NCBI GenBank assembly: GCA_016794785.1
Contig: JAEUHC010000018.1
Location: 1-64,000 of the forward strand
From: Opitutaceae bacterium
Lineage (GTDB): Bacteria; Verrucomicrobiota; Verrucomicrobiia; Opitutales; Opitutaceae
Direction: 5' to 3'
Length of the DNA: 64,000 nt
Under the pieces are notes generated by a model. That model ran no database searches and was not told the origin of the DNA. It worked only from the letters and a program-made list of their open reading frames with translations. The position numbers and the translations under genes are program-made. Position 1 is the first letter of the stretch, and the number at the start of each line of letters is the position of its first letter. Shown here in pieces: positions 9,234 to 17,580 of this stretch.

Positions 9234-9317
9234 GGGGGAGGGGCGCGAACGGCAGAGTAGCCACGCGCGCAGGCGTGTCACGGTTGGAAATGGGATGAAT
9301 TCCGCCGCCCGTCACAG

Positions 9318-9385
9318 CCTGCTTCGTGAGAAGCGGGACAATCCCGAATCGGAATTGCCGCCGATCGCGCCTCTCACGAGGCGGG
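9318..9385. repeat. Paired hairpin repeat (REP-like doublet), copy C
   Basis: Hairpins CCTGCTTC-GTGA-GAAGCGGG (9318-9337) and CGCGCCTC-TCAC-GAGGCGGG (9366-9385), again with a 28-base spacer. The GGGCTACC flank on the right side overlaps the end of lspA, whose TAG stop (9388-9386, minus strand) lies in this flank. The element sits between the sulfatase start and the lspA end. Confidence 0.85.
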
Positions 9386-9967
9386 CTACCGAGCCTCGGA
9401 CGCGGGCTTCGCCCGCAGCGACTGCCAGAGGTAGGAAATCACGCCGACGCAGATGCCTGAGTCGGCGACGTTGAACGTCGGGTAGACGTAGCTGCCAAAA
9501 TGGAAGTCGAGGAAGTCGATCACGTGGCCGTGGGCGAGTCGATCGATGAGGTTGCCGACGATGCCGCCGCAGAGGAGGCCGAAGCTCACTTGCGCCGCGG
9601 GCGCGCGCAGGCCGAGCGAGTGTCGCCAGAGACCAATCGCGACCAGCGTGCCGCACGCAAGCAGCGCCAGCAGCGTGCTCCGGCCGGCAAACATGCTCCA
9701 CGCGGCCCCGGTGTTGCCGACGTGGATGACATAGAAGAAGCCGCGGATGACCTCGATGTCGCCGCCGACGCCGTGCGTGTGCAGCGGGTCGAACGGCACC
9801 CGCGCGTTGATCCAGAGCTTGGTCGCCTGATCGAGCGCGAGGACGATCACGGCGATGACCAGCAGGCGGCGGTAGGCCGCGAGCCGCTGGATTTTCGATG
9901 GCGGAATCTCGATTCCCGATTGCACGGCGGGCGCGGAGCCTGAGGGCGGGGGCGGGCCGTCAGCCAT
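9386..9967 (-). CDS. lspA: Lipoprotein signal peptidase (signal peptidase II)
   Basis: A 193-residue inner-membrane aspartic protease that cleaves the signal peptide of prolipoproteins after Lgt has lipidated the lipobox Cys. There are four hydrophobic segments. The two catalytic Asp regions are GNLIDRLAHG and FNVADSGICVG, in the usual spacing. N-terminal to the first helix is a hydrophilic Pro/Ser-rich extension of about 30 residues, longer than in E. coli. It is the last gene of the ileS-dksA-lspA run, 44 bases after the DksA-like gene. Its stop codon lies in the flank of a hairpin repeat. Confidence 0.95.
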   Translation of the reverse strand: MADGPPPPSGSAPAVQSGIEIPPSKIQRLAAYRRLLVIAVIVLALDQATKLWINARVPFDPLHTHGVGGDIEVIRGFFYVIHVGNTGAAWSMFAGRSTLLALLACGTLVAIGLWRHSLGLRAPAAQVSFGLLCGGIVGNLIDRLAHGHVIDFLDFHFGSYVYPTFNVADSGICVGVISYLWQSLRAKPASEAR

Positions 9968-10011
9968 GGTTGCGGCAATCGAAAATCAAAAAGCGGGACT
10001 CGAAACTTCGG

Positions 10012-10926
10012 TCACTCGTCGCCGCCGCCTTCCTCCATGATCTTGCCGCCGCCTTCCTCGCCCATCTCGCCGAAGAGGCCGGCCTGGGTGCGGGAGCGGT
10101 GGCGGTTGCGCTCGAGGTCCTTTTGGGCCTCGGCGGAGTAGCGGGTGAACGGCACGGCCAGCAGGCGCTCCTTGGCGATCGGCTTCTGGGTGGCTTCGCA
10201 GACGCCGTAGGTGCCGTCGTGGATGCGCTTGATCGCGGCCTCGATCTCGGAGAGGGCCTCCTGCTCGTTGGCGACCATGCTGAGGGCGAAGTCGCGGTCG
10301 AAGGTATCGGTGCCTGCGTCGGCCATGTGCTGGCCGTAGGAGGAGAGATCGCCGGCGTCGTCCTTGGCGGAGCGCTTCAGGGTTTCCTCCGAGTGGCGCT
10401 CGATGCCCTCGGTCAGGTGGGTGCGCAGGTCGATGAGGAGCTTGTAGTAGCGGCGGAACTTCTCCGGCACGTCCTTCTCGGCGATCTCCTCGGCGGTCTT
10501 CGGGCCCTTCTTGGGATTGAAGCCGAGGATGTCGGCCAGCGAGGCGGCCTTGACGTGCTGGGGCTTGGCCTTCTCGACGCCGGGGGCGGCGGCTTTGGCG
10601 GGGAGTTTGCCGCCGGGTTTCGCGGGGAAGGGCGCGGCGGTCTTGCTCGTGACGGTCTTCGCGATGGCGCGGACCTCGTCGAGGCTGAAGGCGATGGGCT
10701 TGGCGGGGGCCTTGCGCTTCAGGATGCTGTCGCGCAGGGCGGTTTTCTTGGACGGTTTTTCCATGGTGGGAGACTTTTTTTCCGGAGCGGGCGCGGGTTT
10801 GGCGGCGGGCGCGGGCTTTGTGGGAGCCGGCTTGGGCGAAGCCGGCGCCGCTTTCTTGGCAGCGGGCTTCGGCGCGGCTTTCTTCGGGGCGGGCTTCGGG
10901 GCGGGCTTTTTGGGTTTCGTGGCCAT
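10012..10926 (-). CDS. DksA/TraR-family protein with degenerate zinc finger and Lys/Ala/Pro-rich N-terminal tail
   Basis: 304 residues from the ATG at 10926. Residues 1-50 are almost only Lys, Ala and Pro (KKPAPKPAPKKAAPKPAAKK), like a histone-H1 tail. The C-terminal part matches the DksA/TraR/YteA family: helical DLSSYGQHMADAGTDTFDRD, then EIEAAIKRIHDGTYGVCEAT. Of the four zinc-binding Cys of the family only the first (GVCE) is kept; the other positions are Thr, Ser and Ala. Family members bind in the RNA polymerase secondary channel and modulate initiation with ppGpp. With a positively charged tail this one may also bind nucleic acid (inference). It lies between ileS and lspA, 25 bases after ileS. 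Confidence 0.85.
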   Translation of the reverse strand: MATKPKKPAPKPAPKKAAPKPAAKKAAPASPKPAPTKPAPAAKPAPAPEKKSPTMEKPSKKTALRDSILKRKAPAKPIAFSLDEVRAIAKTVTSKTAAPFPAKPGGKLPAKAAAPGVEKAKPQHVKAASLADILGFNPKKGPKTAEEIAEKDVPEKFRRYYKLLIDLRTHLTEGIERHSEETLKRSAKDDAGDLSSYGQHMADAGTDTFDRDFALSMVANEQEALSEIEAAIKRIHDGTYGVCEATQKPIAKERLLAVPFTRYSAEAQKDLERNRHRSRTQAGLFGEMGEEGGGKIMEEGGGDE

Positions 10927-10951
10927 GGGATTTTCGGGGTGAAGGGTTGGC

Positions 10952-13858
10952 TCAGGACGAAAGGGCTTCGGCGCAGCGCGGGCACACGTCGCCGCCGGCG
11001 GTGGCGGTGAGCGCGGGCACCCAGCGCCAGCAGCGCGGGCAGCGGACAAAGTTGAGTTCGCTGCACGGGCGCACGGCGATTTGCAGCGCGCCGCCTGTGG
11101 TTCCGGCGGCGAGGGCGACGTGCGACACGATGAAGAGCTCGGGCAAAAAATCCCGGTGCTTCGCGAGGAGCGCCGCCATCGGATCGCCGGCGGGCGTGGT
11201 GAGGGTGACCGCGGCATCGAGCGACTTGCCCAGCTGGCCGGCGGCGCGGAGCGGCTCGATGGCCTCGTTCACCTGCGCGCGAATCTTCAGCAGGGCGGCG
11301 ACGTCGGCCTCGATCGCCGCGTCAGTCCATTCGGCGGGCACGACGGGCCAGTCCTGAAGGTGGATGGAGTCGCCGGTGTATTCGGTCTTCGCGGTCGCGT
11401 AGCTGAACGCCTCGTCGCACGTGAAGGTGAGCACGGGCGCGAGCACGCGCACGAGCGCATGGAAGATGTGATGGATCGCGGTCTGCGAGCTGCGCCGGAG
11501 CGCCGACTGCGTGCCGTGCGTGTAGAGCCGATCCTTCAGGATGTCGTGGTAGACGGCGGAAAGCGTCACCGAGCAGAACTGGTTGCAGAGCTGGTAGACG
11601 CGGTGGAATTCGTAGGCCTCGTAGGCCGCGGTGCACTCGCGCACGAGCGCGGCGGTCTGGTGCAGCGCCCAGCGATCGAGCGTGTCCAGTTGCGCGACGG
11701 GCACCGCGTCCCTGGCGGCGTCGAAGTCGAAGAGGTTCGAGAGCTGGTAGCGGAGCGTGTTGCGGACGAGCCGGTAGCTCTCGGCGACGACGTTGAGGAT
11801 GCTGCCTGTGTTCTTGAGGTCCTTGTCGAGATCCGAGACGCGGATGTCCTCCCGGAAATCCTGCGAGGCGATCCACCAGCGAATCACGTCGGCGCCGTAG
11901 TGGGCGACGTAGTTGTCCGAGGTCGGCGGCTTCTCGTATTGGCCCGACTTGGAGATTTTCTTACCGTCCTTGCCGACGATGAAGCCGTGCGTGAGCACCG
12001 CCTTGTAGGGCGCGCCGCCGAACGCGATCACACTTGTCCAGAGCGACGACTGGAACCACCCGCGGTGCTGATCGCTGCCCTCGAGGTAGAGATCGGCGGG
12101 CCACTGCGTGCCGCCCTGCCCGCGGCGGAGCACGGCGGCGTGGGTCGAGCCCGAGTCAAACCACACGTCGAGCGTGTCGCGGCCCTTGGTGAGCGCGGCG
12201 GGCGCGGGCCAACCGGCGGGCAGCGCGACGCCTTCGAGGAGTTGCGCCGGCGTGGCCTCGAACCAGAAATTGGTGCCGCGCTGCGCAAACTTGTCCGCAA
12301 ACGCACGAAGAACACCGGCATCGAGGTAGGCGTTCTTCTTCTCGTCGTAGAAGGCCGCGATCGGCACGCCCCACGAGCGCTGGCGGCTGATGCACCAATC
12401 GGGCCGCGACTCGACGGCCGAGCGGATGCGCGCCTCGCCGTGCGCGGGAATCCAACCGTGCGCCCCCGCGATGCCGGCAACTTCCCGCAGGGCGGTGGCG
12501 CGCGGCGAGATTCTCGACTTCGGGCTTTCGGGTTTCGATTCGTCGAGCGACACGAACCATTGATCAACCGCGCGGAAGATGATTGGCGTCTTTGAGCGCC
12601 AGCAGTGCGGGTAGCTGTGGTTGTATTTCGCCTTGGCCAGCAGCGCGCCGGCATCGGCGAGTTTCTTCAGCACCGCAAGGTTTGCGGGCGAAGGTTTCTT
12701 CGCCGCGAGATCCTCGACGCTTTCCAGCGCCGAGAGGCCGACGAGATCGGCCGGCACCTTGCCGTCGTCCAGGTAGCGGCCGTCGTCGCCCACCGGGCAG
12801 TAGATCTCGAGCTTGTATCTCAGGCCCGTGAGGTAGTCGTCCGCGCCGTGGCCGGGCGCGGTGTGGACGGCACCGGTGCCGCTGTCAGTCGTGACGTAGT
12901 CGGCGAGCACGACCGGCGAGGCTCGGTCGATGAACGGGTGGCGCGGGGCGAGCATCTCCAGCTCCGCGCCTTTCTTCTTCGCGACGACGGCGGGCGTGCC
13001 TTCGATCTTGGCCGCGGCGAGCACGGAACCGAGCAACGCTTCGGCAACGAGGATGCGCTCGGCTCCAAGATCGGCGACCACGTAGTCCACCTCCGCGTGC
13101 AGCGCGATGGCGAGGTTGGCGGGGATGGTCCACGGAGTCGTCGTCCAGATGACGACCGAGAGCGGCTTGTCCGCAGGCAGGGCGAACTTTGCGGCTTCGT
13201 CGGCCGGCAACTTGAATTTCACCCAGATGGCGATCGAGGTGTGGTCCTTGTATTCGATCTCGGCCTCGGCGAGGGCGGTCTCGAACGGGATGCTCCAATA
13301 AACGGGCTTCTTGCTGCGGTAAACGAGGCCCTGCTCCACGAACGCGGCGAACGTGCGCACGATGTCGGCCTCAAACGCGGGAGCCTTGGTCTTGTATTCG
13401 TGCTTCCAGTCAGCGAGCACGCCGAGGCGCTTGAACTGCGCGGTCTGTTTCGCGATCCAGCCCTCGGAAAACTCGTCGCACTTGGCGCGTAGCCCGGCGG
13501 TGGTGAGCAAGAGTTTCTTTTCCTGAATCTCGCGCGACACCTTTTGCTCGATGGGCAGGCCGTGGCAGTCCCAGCCGGGGACGTAGGGCGTCCGGAAGCC
13601 GCGCATCGACTTGTAGCGGTTGACGAGATCCTTGAGCGACTTGTTCAGCGCGGTGCCGATGTGGACATCACCGTTGGTGAACGGCGGCCCGTCGTGCAGC
13701 ACGAAGGCCGGCGCGCCGGCGCGTTTTCGTTGGATGGCGTCGTAGAGGCCGATCTTCTCCCAGTGCGCGACGCGGCCCGGCTCCCGCTGCGCGAGTCCTG
13801 CGCGCATCGGAAAGTCCGTCCTCGGAAGCTGCAGCGTGTCTTTCAGGTCTTGGGCCAT
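10952..13858 (-). CDS. ileS: Isoleucyl-tRNA synthetase
   Basis: 968 residues, normal for a bacterial IleRS. It charges tRNA-Ile with isoleucine and edits valine. The class I signature is DVHIGTALNKSLKDL (HIGH box at 66-69) and the KMSKS loop is KKISKSGQ at about 633-638. The WIASQDFREDIRVS anticodon-side segment is present, and a C-terminal zinc knuckle has two CPRC motifs (CPRCWRW and CPRCAEAL). The ATG at 13858 gives the usual N-terminus DLKDTLQLPRTDFPMRAGLA. It starts 42 bases after hemG and is followed by the DksA-like gene and lspA, an arrangement resembling the frequent ileS-lspA linkage. Confidence 0.97.
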   Translation of the reverse strand: MAQDLKDTLQLPRTDFPMRAGLAQREPGRVAHWEKIGLYDAIQRKRAGAPAFVLHDGPPFTNGDVHIGTALNKSLKDLVNRYKSMRGFRTPYVPGWDCHGLPIEQKVSREIQEKKLLLTTAGLRAKCDEFSEGWIAKQTAQFKRLGVLADWKHEYKTKAPAFEADIVRTFAAFVEQGLVYRSKKPVYWSIPFETALAEAEIEYKDHTSIAIWVKFKLPADEAAKFALPADKPLSVVIWTTTPWTIPANLAIALHAEVDYVVADLGAERILVAEALLGSVLAAAKIEGTPAVVAKKKGAELEMLAPRHPFIDRASPVVLADYVTTDSGTGAVHTAPGHGADDYLTGLRYKLEIYCPVGDDGRYLDDGKVPADLVGLSALESVEDLAAKKPSPANLAVLKKLADAGALLAKAKYNHSYPHCWRSKTPIIFRAVDQWFVSLDESKPESPKSRISPRATALREVAGIAGAHGWIPAHGEARIRSAVESRPDWCISRQRSWGVPIAAFYDEKKNAYLDAGVLRAFADKFAQRGTNFWFEATPAQLLEGVALPAGWPAPAALTKGRDTLDVWFDSGSTHAAVLRRGQGGTQWPADLYLEGSDQHRGWFQSSLWTSVIAFGGAPYKAVLTHGFIVGKDGKKISKSGQYEKPPTSDNYVAHYGADVIRWWIASQDFREDIRVSDLDKDLKNTGSILNVVAESYRLVRNTLRYQLSNLFDFDAARDAVPVAQLDTLDRWALHQTAALVRECTAAYEAYEFHRVYQLCNQFCSVTLSAVYHDILKDRLYTHGTQSALRRSSQTAIHHIFHALVRVLAPVLTFTCDEAFSYATAKTEYTGDSIHLQDWPVVPAEWTDAAIEADVAALLKIRAQVNEAIEPLRAAGQLGKSLDAAVTLTTPAGDPMAALLAKHRDFLPELFIVSHVALAAGTTGGALQIAVRPCSELNFVRCPRCWRWVPALTATAGGDVCPRCAEALSS

Positions 13859-13900
13859 TCGGCTAAAAGGGGCGGGAGGCTAGGTTGGCAAAGGGGAGAG

Positions 13901-15310
13901 TCAAGGGCTGCGTCCGTCTTCGGCGCGCGCGGCGAGCCGCTCGCCGGCCGTGATGCACGCGGGCAACGCGATGCCGTCGCGCACCGGCCCGCCGACGAAG
14001 AATCCGGGCTGGGCGCGCTCGAGCTCCGCGATGACGGCGAGGTGGCGCTCGTGGCCGAGGTCGTATTGCGGAATCGCGCAGGGCCAGAAGGCATGGCGCT
14101 GAAAAACCGGCGCCCCTTGCACACCGAGGAGTTTCTCGAGATCGGGCTCCACGCGGGAAAGCAGGCGCCCGGCACCGAGCCGCGCGATGTCGGGCTGGCG
14201 CGTGCCTCCGACGAGGACGGTGAGCGCGACGTGGCCCGCCGGCGCGCGGCCGGGAAACAGCGTGGAGGAGAAGAGCACGCCCAGGATCGAGCGTTGCTCG
14301 ACGGCGGGCACGAGCAGGCCGAAGCCATCGAGCGCGTGCGCCACCTGCTCGCGTCGGTAGCCCAGGAACAGCGCGGCGACGGGCGGATGCGCGATCGTGT
14401 CGAGCGCGGCGAGGGGCGGAGTGGCGTGAGAGTCGAACGCCAGTTGGGCGAGCGCGGGGGCGGGCAGGGCAGCGAGGACGGCGTCGAAACGTTCGGCCGA
14501 GCCATCGCGGCAAATGACGGTCCACGCCGGGTCGAGCGCGAGTGCCGCAACCTCGCGGCGGAGCGAGACCGTGCCGGCCGGCAAGCGCGCGGCGAGGGCA
14601 TCGGGCAACATCTGCAGGCCGCGGCGAAAGGAAATGATGCCGGCCTCGGCCGGGCGCGTCTTGCGTGCGGCAACTTGCGCGCGAAGGAGCGAACCGTGTT
14701 CCTGCTCCGCGGCCCAGAGCTTGGGAAATGCGTGGCGCGAGGAGAGTTTTTCGGGATCGCCGGCAAAGATGCCGGTGACGAAGGGATTCAAAACGTAGTC
14801 GACGATCTCGTCGCCGAAGTGCTCGCGGATGAGCGCGGCGAGGCTCACGTCTTGGCCGCGGGTGCGCGGACGGAGACGCATTTCGCGAAACACGCGGGCC
14901 TTGGCGGCCACGGACAGCAGCCGTGAGCCGAGCAGCGCCAGCGGCGAGAGCGGCAGTGCGACCGCGCGGCCTTGGCGGACGATGTAGCGGTGCTTGGCCG
15001 CGGGCGCGGCGCGCAAAAGGTCCGGCGTGAGGCCGAGTTCGCCGATGAGCGCCGCGAGCGCGGGATCGCCGGCGAGGAGAGTGTTGGGGCCGGACTCGAT
15101 CAGCCAGCCGTCGGCGGTGACCTCGCTGCGCATCGCGCCACCGACGCGGTCACTCGCCTCGAACACGCGCACGCGATGGCCGCGCTGGGTGAGGCGATAG
15201 GCGGCGGTGAGCCCGGTGATGCCGGCGCCGAGGATGGCGATGGACTTGGTTGACGCGGCAAGCACAGGCAAATTCTTGCAGGAGGATACGGAGGTAACGG
15301 AGGGATTCAT
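13901..15310 (-). CDS. hemG: Protoporphyrinogen oxidase (oxygen-dependent, FAD)
   Basis: About 469 residues from the ATG at 15310. It oxidises protoporphyrinogen IX to protoporphyrin IX, the penultimate step of heme synthesis. The N-terminal FAD-binding fold reads SIAILGAGITGLTAAYRLTQ, followed by VRVFEASDRVGGAMRSE. The PPO family segments NPFVTGIFAGDPEKLS and FVGGPVRDGIALPACI are also present. The start is uncertain: the first 16 codons come from a sequence that reads like a recurrent intergenic repeat (NPSVTSVSSCKN), and a GTG at 15265 would begin just before the FAD motif. It is the third gene of hemF-hemE-hemG, 29 bases after hemE. With an aerobic HemF present, the protoporphyrin route rather than the coproporphyrin route is likely. 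Confidence 0.9.
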   Translation of the reverse strand: MNPSVTSVSSCKNLPVLAASTKSIAILGAGITGLTAAYRLTQRGHRVRVFEASDRVGGAMRSEVTADGWLIESGPNTLLAGDPALAALIGELGLTPDLLRAAPAAKHRYIVRQGRAVALPLSPLALLGSRLLSVAAKARVFREMRLRPRTRGQDVSLAALIREHFGDEIVDYVLNPFVTGIFAGDPEKLSSRHAFPKLWAAEQEHGSLLRAQVAARKTRPAEAGIISFRRGLQMLPDALAARLPAGTVSLRREVAALALDPAWTVICRDGSAERFDAVLAALPAPALAQLAFDSHATPPLAALDTIAHPPVAALFLGYRREQVAHALDGFGLLVPAVEQRSILGVLFSSTLFPGRAPAGHVALTVLVGGTRQPDIARLGAGRLLSRVEPDLEKLLGVQGAPVFQRHAFWPCAIPQYDLGHERHLAVIAELERAQPGFFVGGPVRDGIALPACITAGERLAARAEDGRSP

Positions 15311-15339
15311 CTCCGTTCTCTTTGTTTCCTCCCGTGAAA

Positions 15340-16371
15340 CTATTTCCACCTCGTCACGGTTTGCTCGAGGGCCTCCATGCACTCGAGCTTGGCTCGGGGG
15401 GTGATGCCGTGGCCGAGGTTGAAGATGTGGCCGCGGGCGCCGCGCATCGATTCGAGCAGGCGCGACGTCTCGCGCGCGACGATTGCGGGCGTGGTGTTGA
15501 GCAGCACGGGATCGAGGTTGCCCTGCACGGCGACGTTGGCGGGCAGCGTCCGGCGCACGATGGCGAGGTCGCAGGTCCAGTCGACGCTCAGCACGCGCGC
15601 GCCGGTGAACGCCTGATCCGTGAGATGCGGCGCGGTGCCTTTCGCGTAGAGAATAATCGGAAAATCGGCAGGGAGCGCGGCGATGATGGCGCGGATCCAC
15701 TTCAGCGACGCGGCCTCGTAGTCGGGGCCGGCGATGATGCCGCCCCACGAATCGAAGATCTGGATGGCATCGGCGCCGGCGGCAATCTGCGCGCGGAAGT
15801 AGGCGATGAGGGCGGCGGTGAGTTTCTCGAGGAGCGCGTCGAAGGTCGCGCGCTCGGTGTAGAAGAGTTCCTTGATGCGCTCAAATTCATCGGAGCTGCC
15901 GCCCTCGACCATGTAGGTGGCGAGGGTCCACGGGGAGCCGCCGAAGCCGAGGAGCGCGCGCGAGCCGGCGAGTTCCTTTTTGAGCAGGGCGAGGGTGGTG
16001 GTGACGTAGGCGAGGTGCGCGGGCACGGCGTCCGCGGGCGCGAGCGCGTCGACCTGCGCGCGGGTTTCGAGGCGATACTCCATCGCGATGCCGCCTTCGT
16101 CGCGGAATTTATAGCCCTGCCCGAGGGCCTCGGGGATCACGAGGATGTCTGAGAACAGAATCGCGGCGTCGAGGCCGGGGTAGCGGCGCAGCGGCTGGAG
16201 CGTGACCTCGGCGGCGACGGCAGGTGTTCGCACCATTTCAAGGAAGGAGGACTCAGCCTTGAGTGCGCGATACTCGGGCAGGTAGCGGCCGGCCTGGCGC
16301 ATGACCCAAAGAGGAGGGCGGTCGAGGGGGTCGCACGCGCAGGCGGCGAGAAAGCGGGTGCGGGAATTCAT
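15340..16371 (-). CDS. hemE: Uroporphyrinogen decarboxylase
   Basis: 343 residues from the ATG at 16371; an ATG at 16386 and a GTG at 16392 in frame would add five or seven residues. It decarboxylates the four acetate side chains of uroporphyrinogen III to give coproporphyrinogen III. The first signature RPPLWVMRQAGRYLPEYR, with its substrate-binding Arg residues, is clear. The segments GFGGSPWTLATYMVEGG and IFDSWGG match the barrel strands that hold the catalytic Asp/Tyr, and GNLDPVLL is near the C-terminus. It is the middle gene of hemF-hemE-hemG. Confidence 0.96.
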   Translation of the reverse strand: MNSRTRFLAACACDPLDRPPLWVMRQAGRYLPEYRALKAESSFLEMVRTPAVAAEVTLQPLRRYPGLDAAILFSDILVIPEALGQGYKFRDEGGIAMEYRLETRAQVDALAPADAVPAHLAYVTTTLALLKKELAGSRALLGFGGSPWTLATYMVEGGSSDEFERIKELFYTERATFDALLEKLTAALIAYFRAQIAAGADAIQIFDSWGGIIAGPDYEAASLKWIRAIIAALPADFPIILYAKGTAPHLTDQAFTGARVLSVDWTCDLAIVRRTLPANVAVQGNLDPVLLNTTPAIVARETSRLLESMRGARGHIFNLGHGITPRAKLECMEALEQTVTRWK

Positions 16372-16444
16372 GCGGGGACCACTCATGCACACTAATGAAG
16401 AGGAATTGGAGGAATATCATGCCCGACATTCCCGCGGAACGGGT

Positions 16445-17365
16445 TCAGCCGTGACCTTGCGAAGCCCAGTCGCGCGGCGTGAGAAACACCTCGTGCAGCC
16501 GGGCCTCGGGTGAGCCGGGCTCGGGCTTGAAGTCGTAGTCCCAGCGCACGAGCGGCGGTAGGCTCATGAGGATTGATTCGGTGCGGCCGCCGCTCTGGAG
16601 GCCGAAGAGCGTGCCGCGGTCCCAGACGAGGTTGAATTCGACGTAGCGGCCGCGGCGGTAGAGCTGCCACTGGCGCTCGCGGTCCGTGTGCGGCGTCGCC
16701 TTGCGGCGCGCGACGATCGGGCGGTAGGCGGGGATGTAGGCGTCGCCCACGGCGCGCAGGAGCGCAAACGAGCGCTCGAAGCCGAGCTCGTTGAAGTCGT
16801 CGAAGAAAAGTCCGCCGACGCCGCGCGGCTCGCCCCGGTGCTTGAGGAAGAAGTAGTCGTCGCACGCCCGCTTGAAGCGCGGAAAGATCGCGGGGCCAAA
16901 CGGCGCCACGGCGTCGCGAGCCACCCGGTGCCAGTGACCGCAATCGTCGTCGAAGCCGTAGTAGGGCGTAAGATCAAAGCCGCCGCCGAACCACCAGACG
17001 GGCGCGGAGGAGCTGGGGGCGGTGGTGAAGAAGCGCACGTTGGCGTGGCTCGTGGGCACGTAGGGGTTGCGCGGATGGATCACGAGCGACACGCCGAGGG
17101 CTTCCCAGGCCTGGCCGGCGAGTTCCGGACGATGTGCCGTGGCGGAGGGCGGGAGCTTCGTGCCGTGGACGTGCGAAAACGCCACGCCGGCTTTCTCAAA
17201 CACGGCGCCTTCGGCCAGCACGCGGGTGCGGCCGCCGCCGCCTTCGGGTCGCGTCCAATCATCGGTGCGGAATTTCGCGCCACCATCCTCGGACTCGAGC
17301 GCAGCGCAGATGCGGTCCTGGAGCGCGAGCAGGTAGGTTTTCACGGCGGCGGAGTCGGGCGTCAT
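16445..17365 (-). CDS. hemF: Coproporphyrinogen III oxidase, aerobic
   Basis: 306 residues from the ATG at 17365; a GTG at 17386 is a weaker alternative. This is the oxygen-dependent enzyme that converts coproporphyrinogen III to protoporphyrinogen IX. Family motifs are GVAFSHVHGTKLPP, WWFGGGFDLTPYYGFDDD, the KHRGEPRGVGGLFFDDFNE segment and the C-terminal RRGRYVEFNLVWDRGT. It is the first gene of a three-gene heme operon on the minus strand. The 215-base divergent gap to the next plus-strand gene probably carries the promoter. Presence of HemF rather than HemN here implies heme synthesis under oxic conditions. Confidence 0.96.
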   Translation of the reverse strand: MTPDSAAVKTYLLALQDRICAALESEDGGAKFRTDDWTRPEGGGGRTRVLAEGAVFEKAGVAFSHVHGTKLPPSATAHRPELAGQAWEALGVSLVIHPRNPYVPTSHANVRFFTTAPSSSAPVWWFGGGFDLTPYYGFDDDCGHWHRVARDAVAPFGPAIFPRFKRACDDYFFLKHRGEPRGVGGLFFDDFNELGFERSFALLRAVGDAYIPAYRPIVARRKATPHTDRERQWQLYRRGRYVEFNLVWDRGTLFGLQSGGRTESILMSLPPLVRWDYDFKPEPGSPEARLHEVFLTPRDWASQGHG

Positions 17366-17580
17366 GGCGGAGAGGACAGTGAGCACGTTTGCCCGGGGAC
17401 GGGAAAACCTTTTCCAGCGCGTCTTTTGGCAAAGGATGCGCGGGGCTTGCGGCTCGCCCGGCGGCGCAAAGTCGCCCCAGCACCGGGCGGGTGGCTGATC
17501 TTGGGGCGAGGGCCTTGACGACTTTGCTAGGTTTCGCGTTCGACAGCGCGCGATCCCGCGGGCTGGCTCGACGATTCCCG

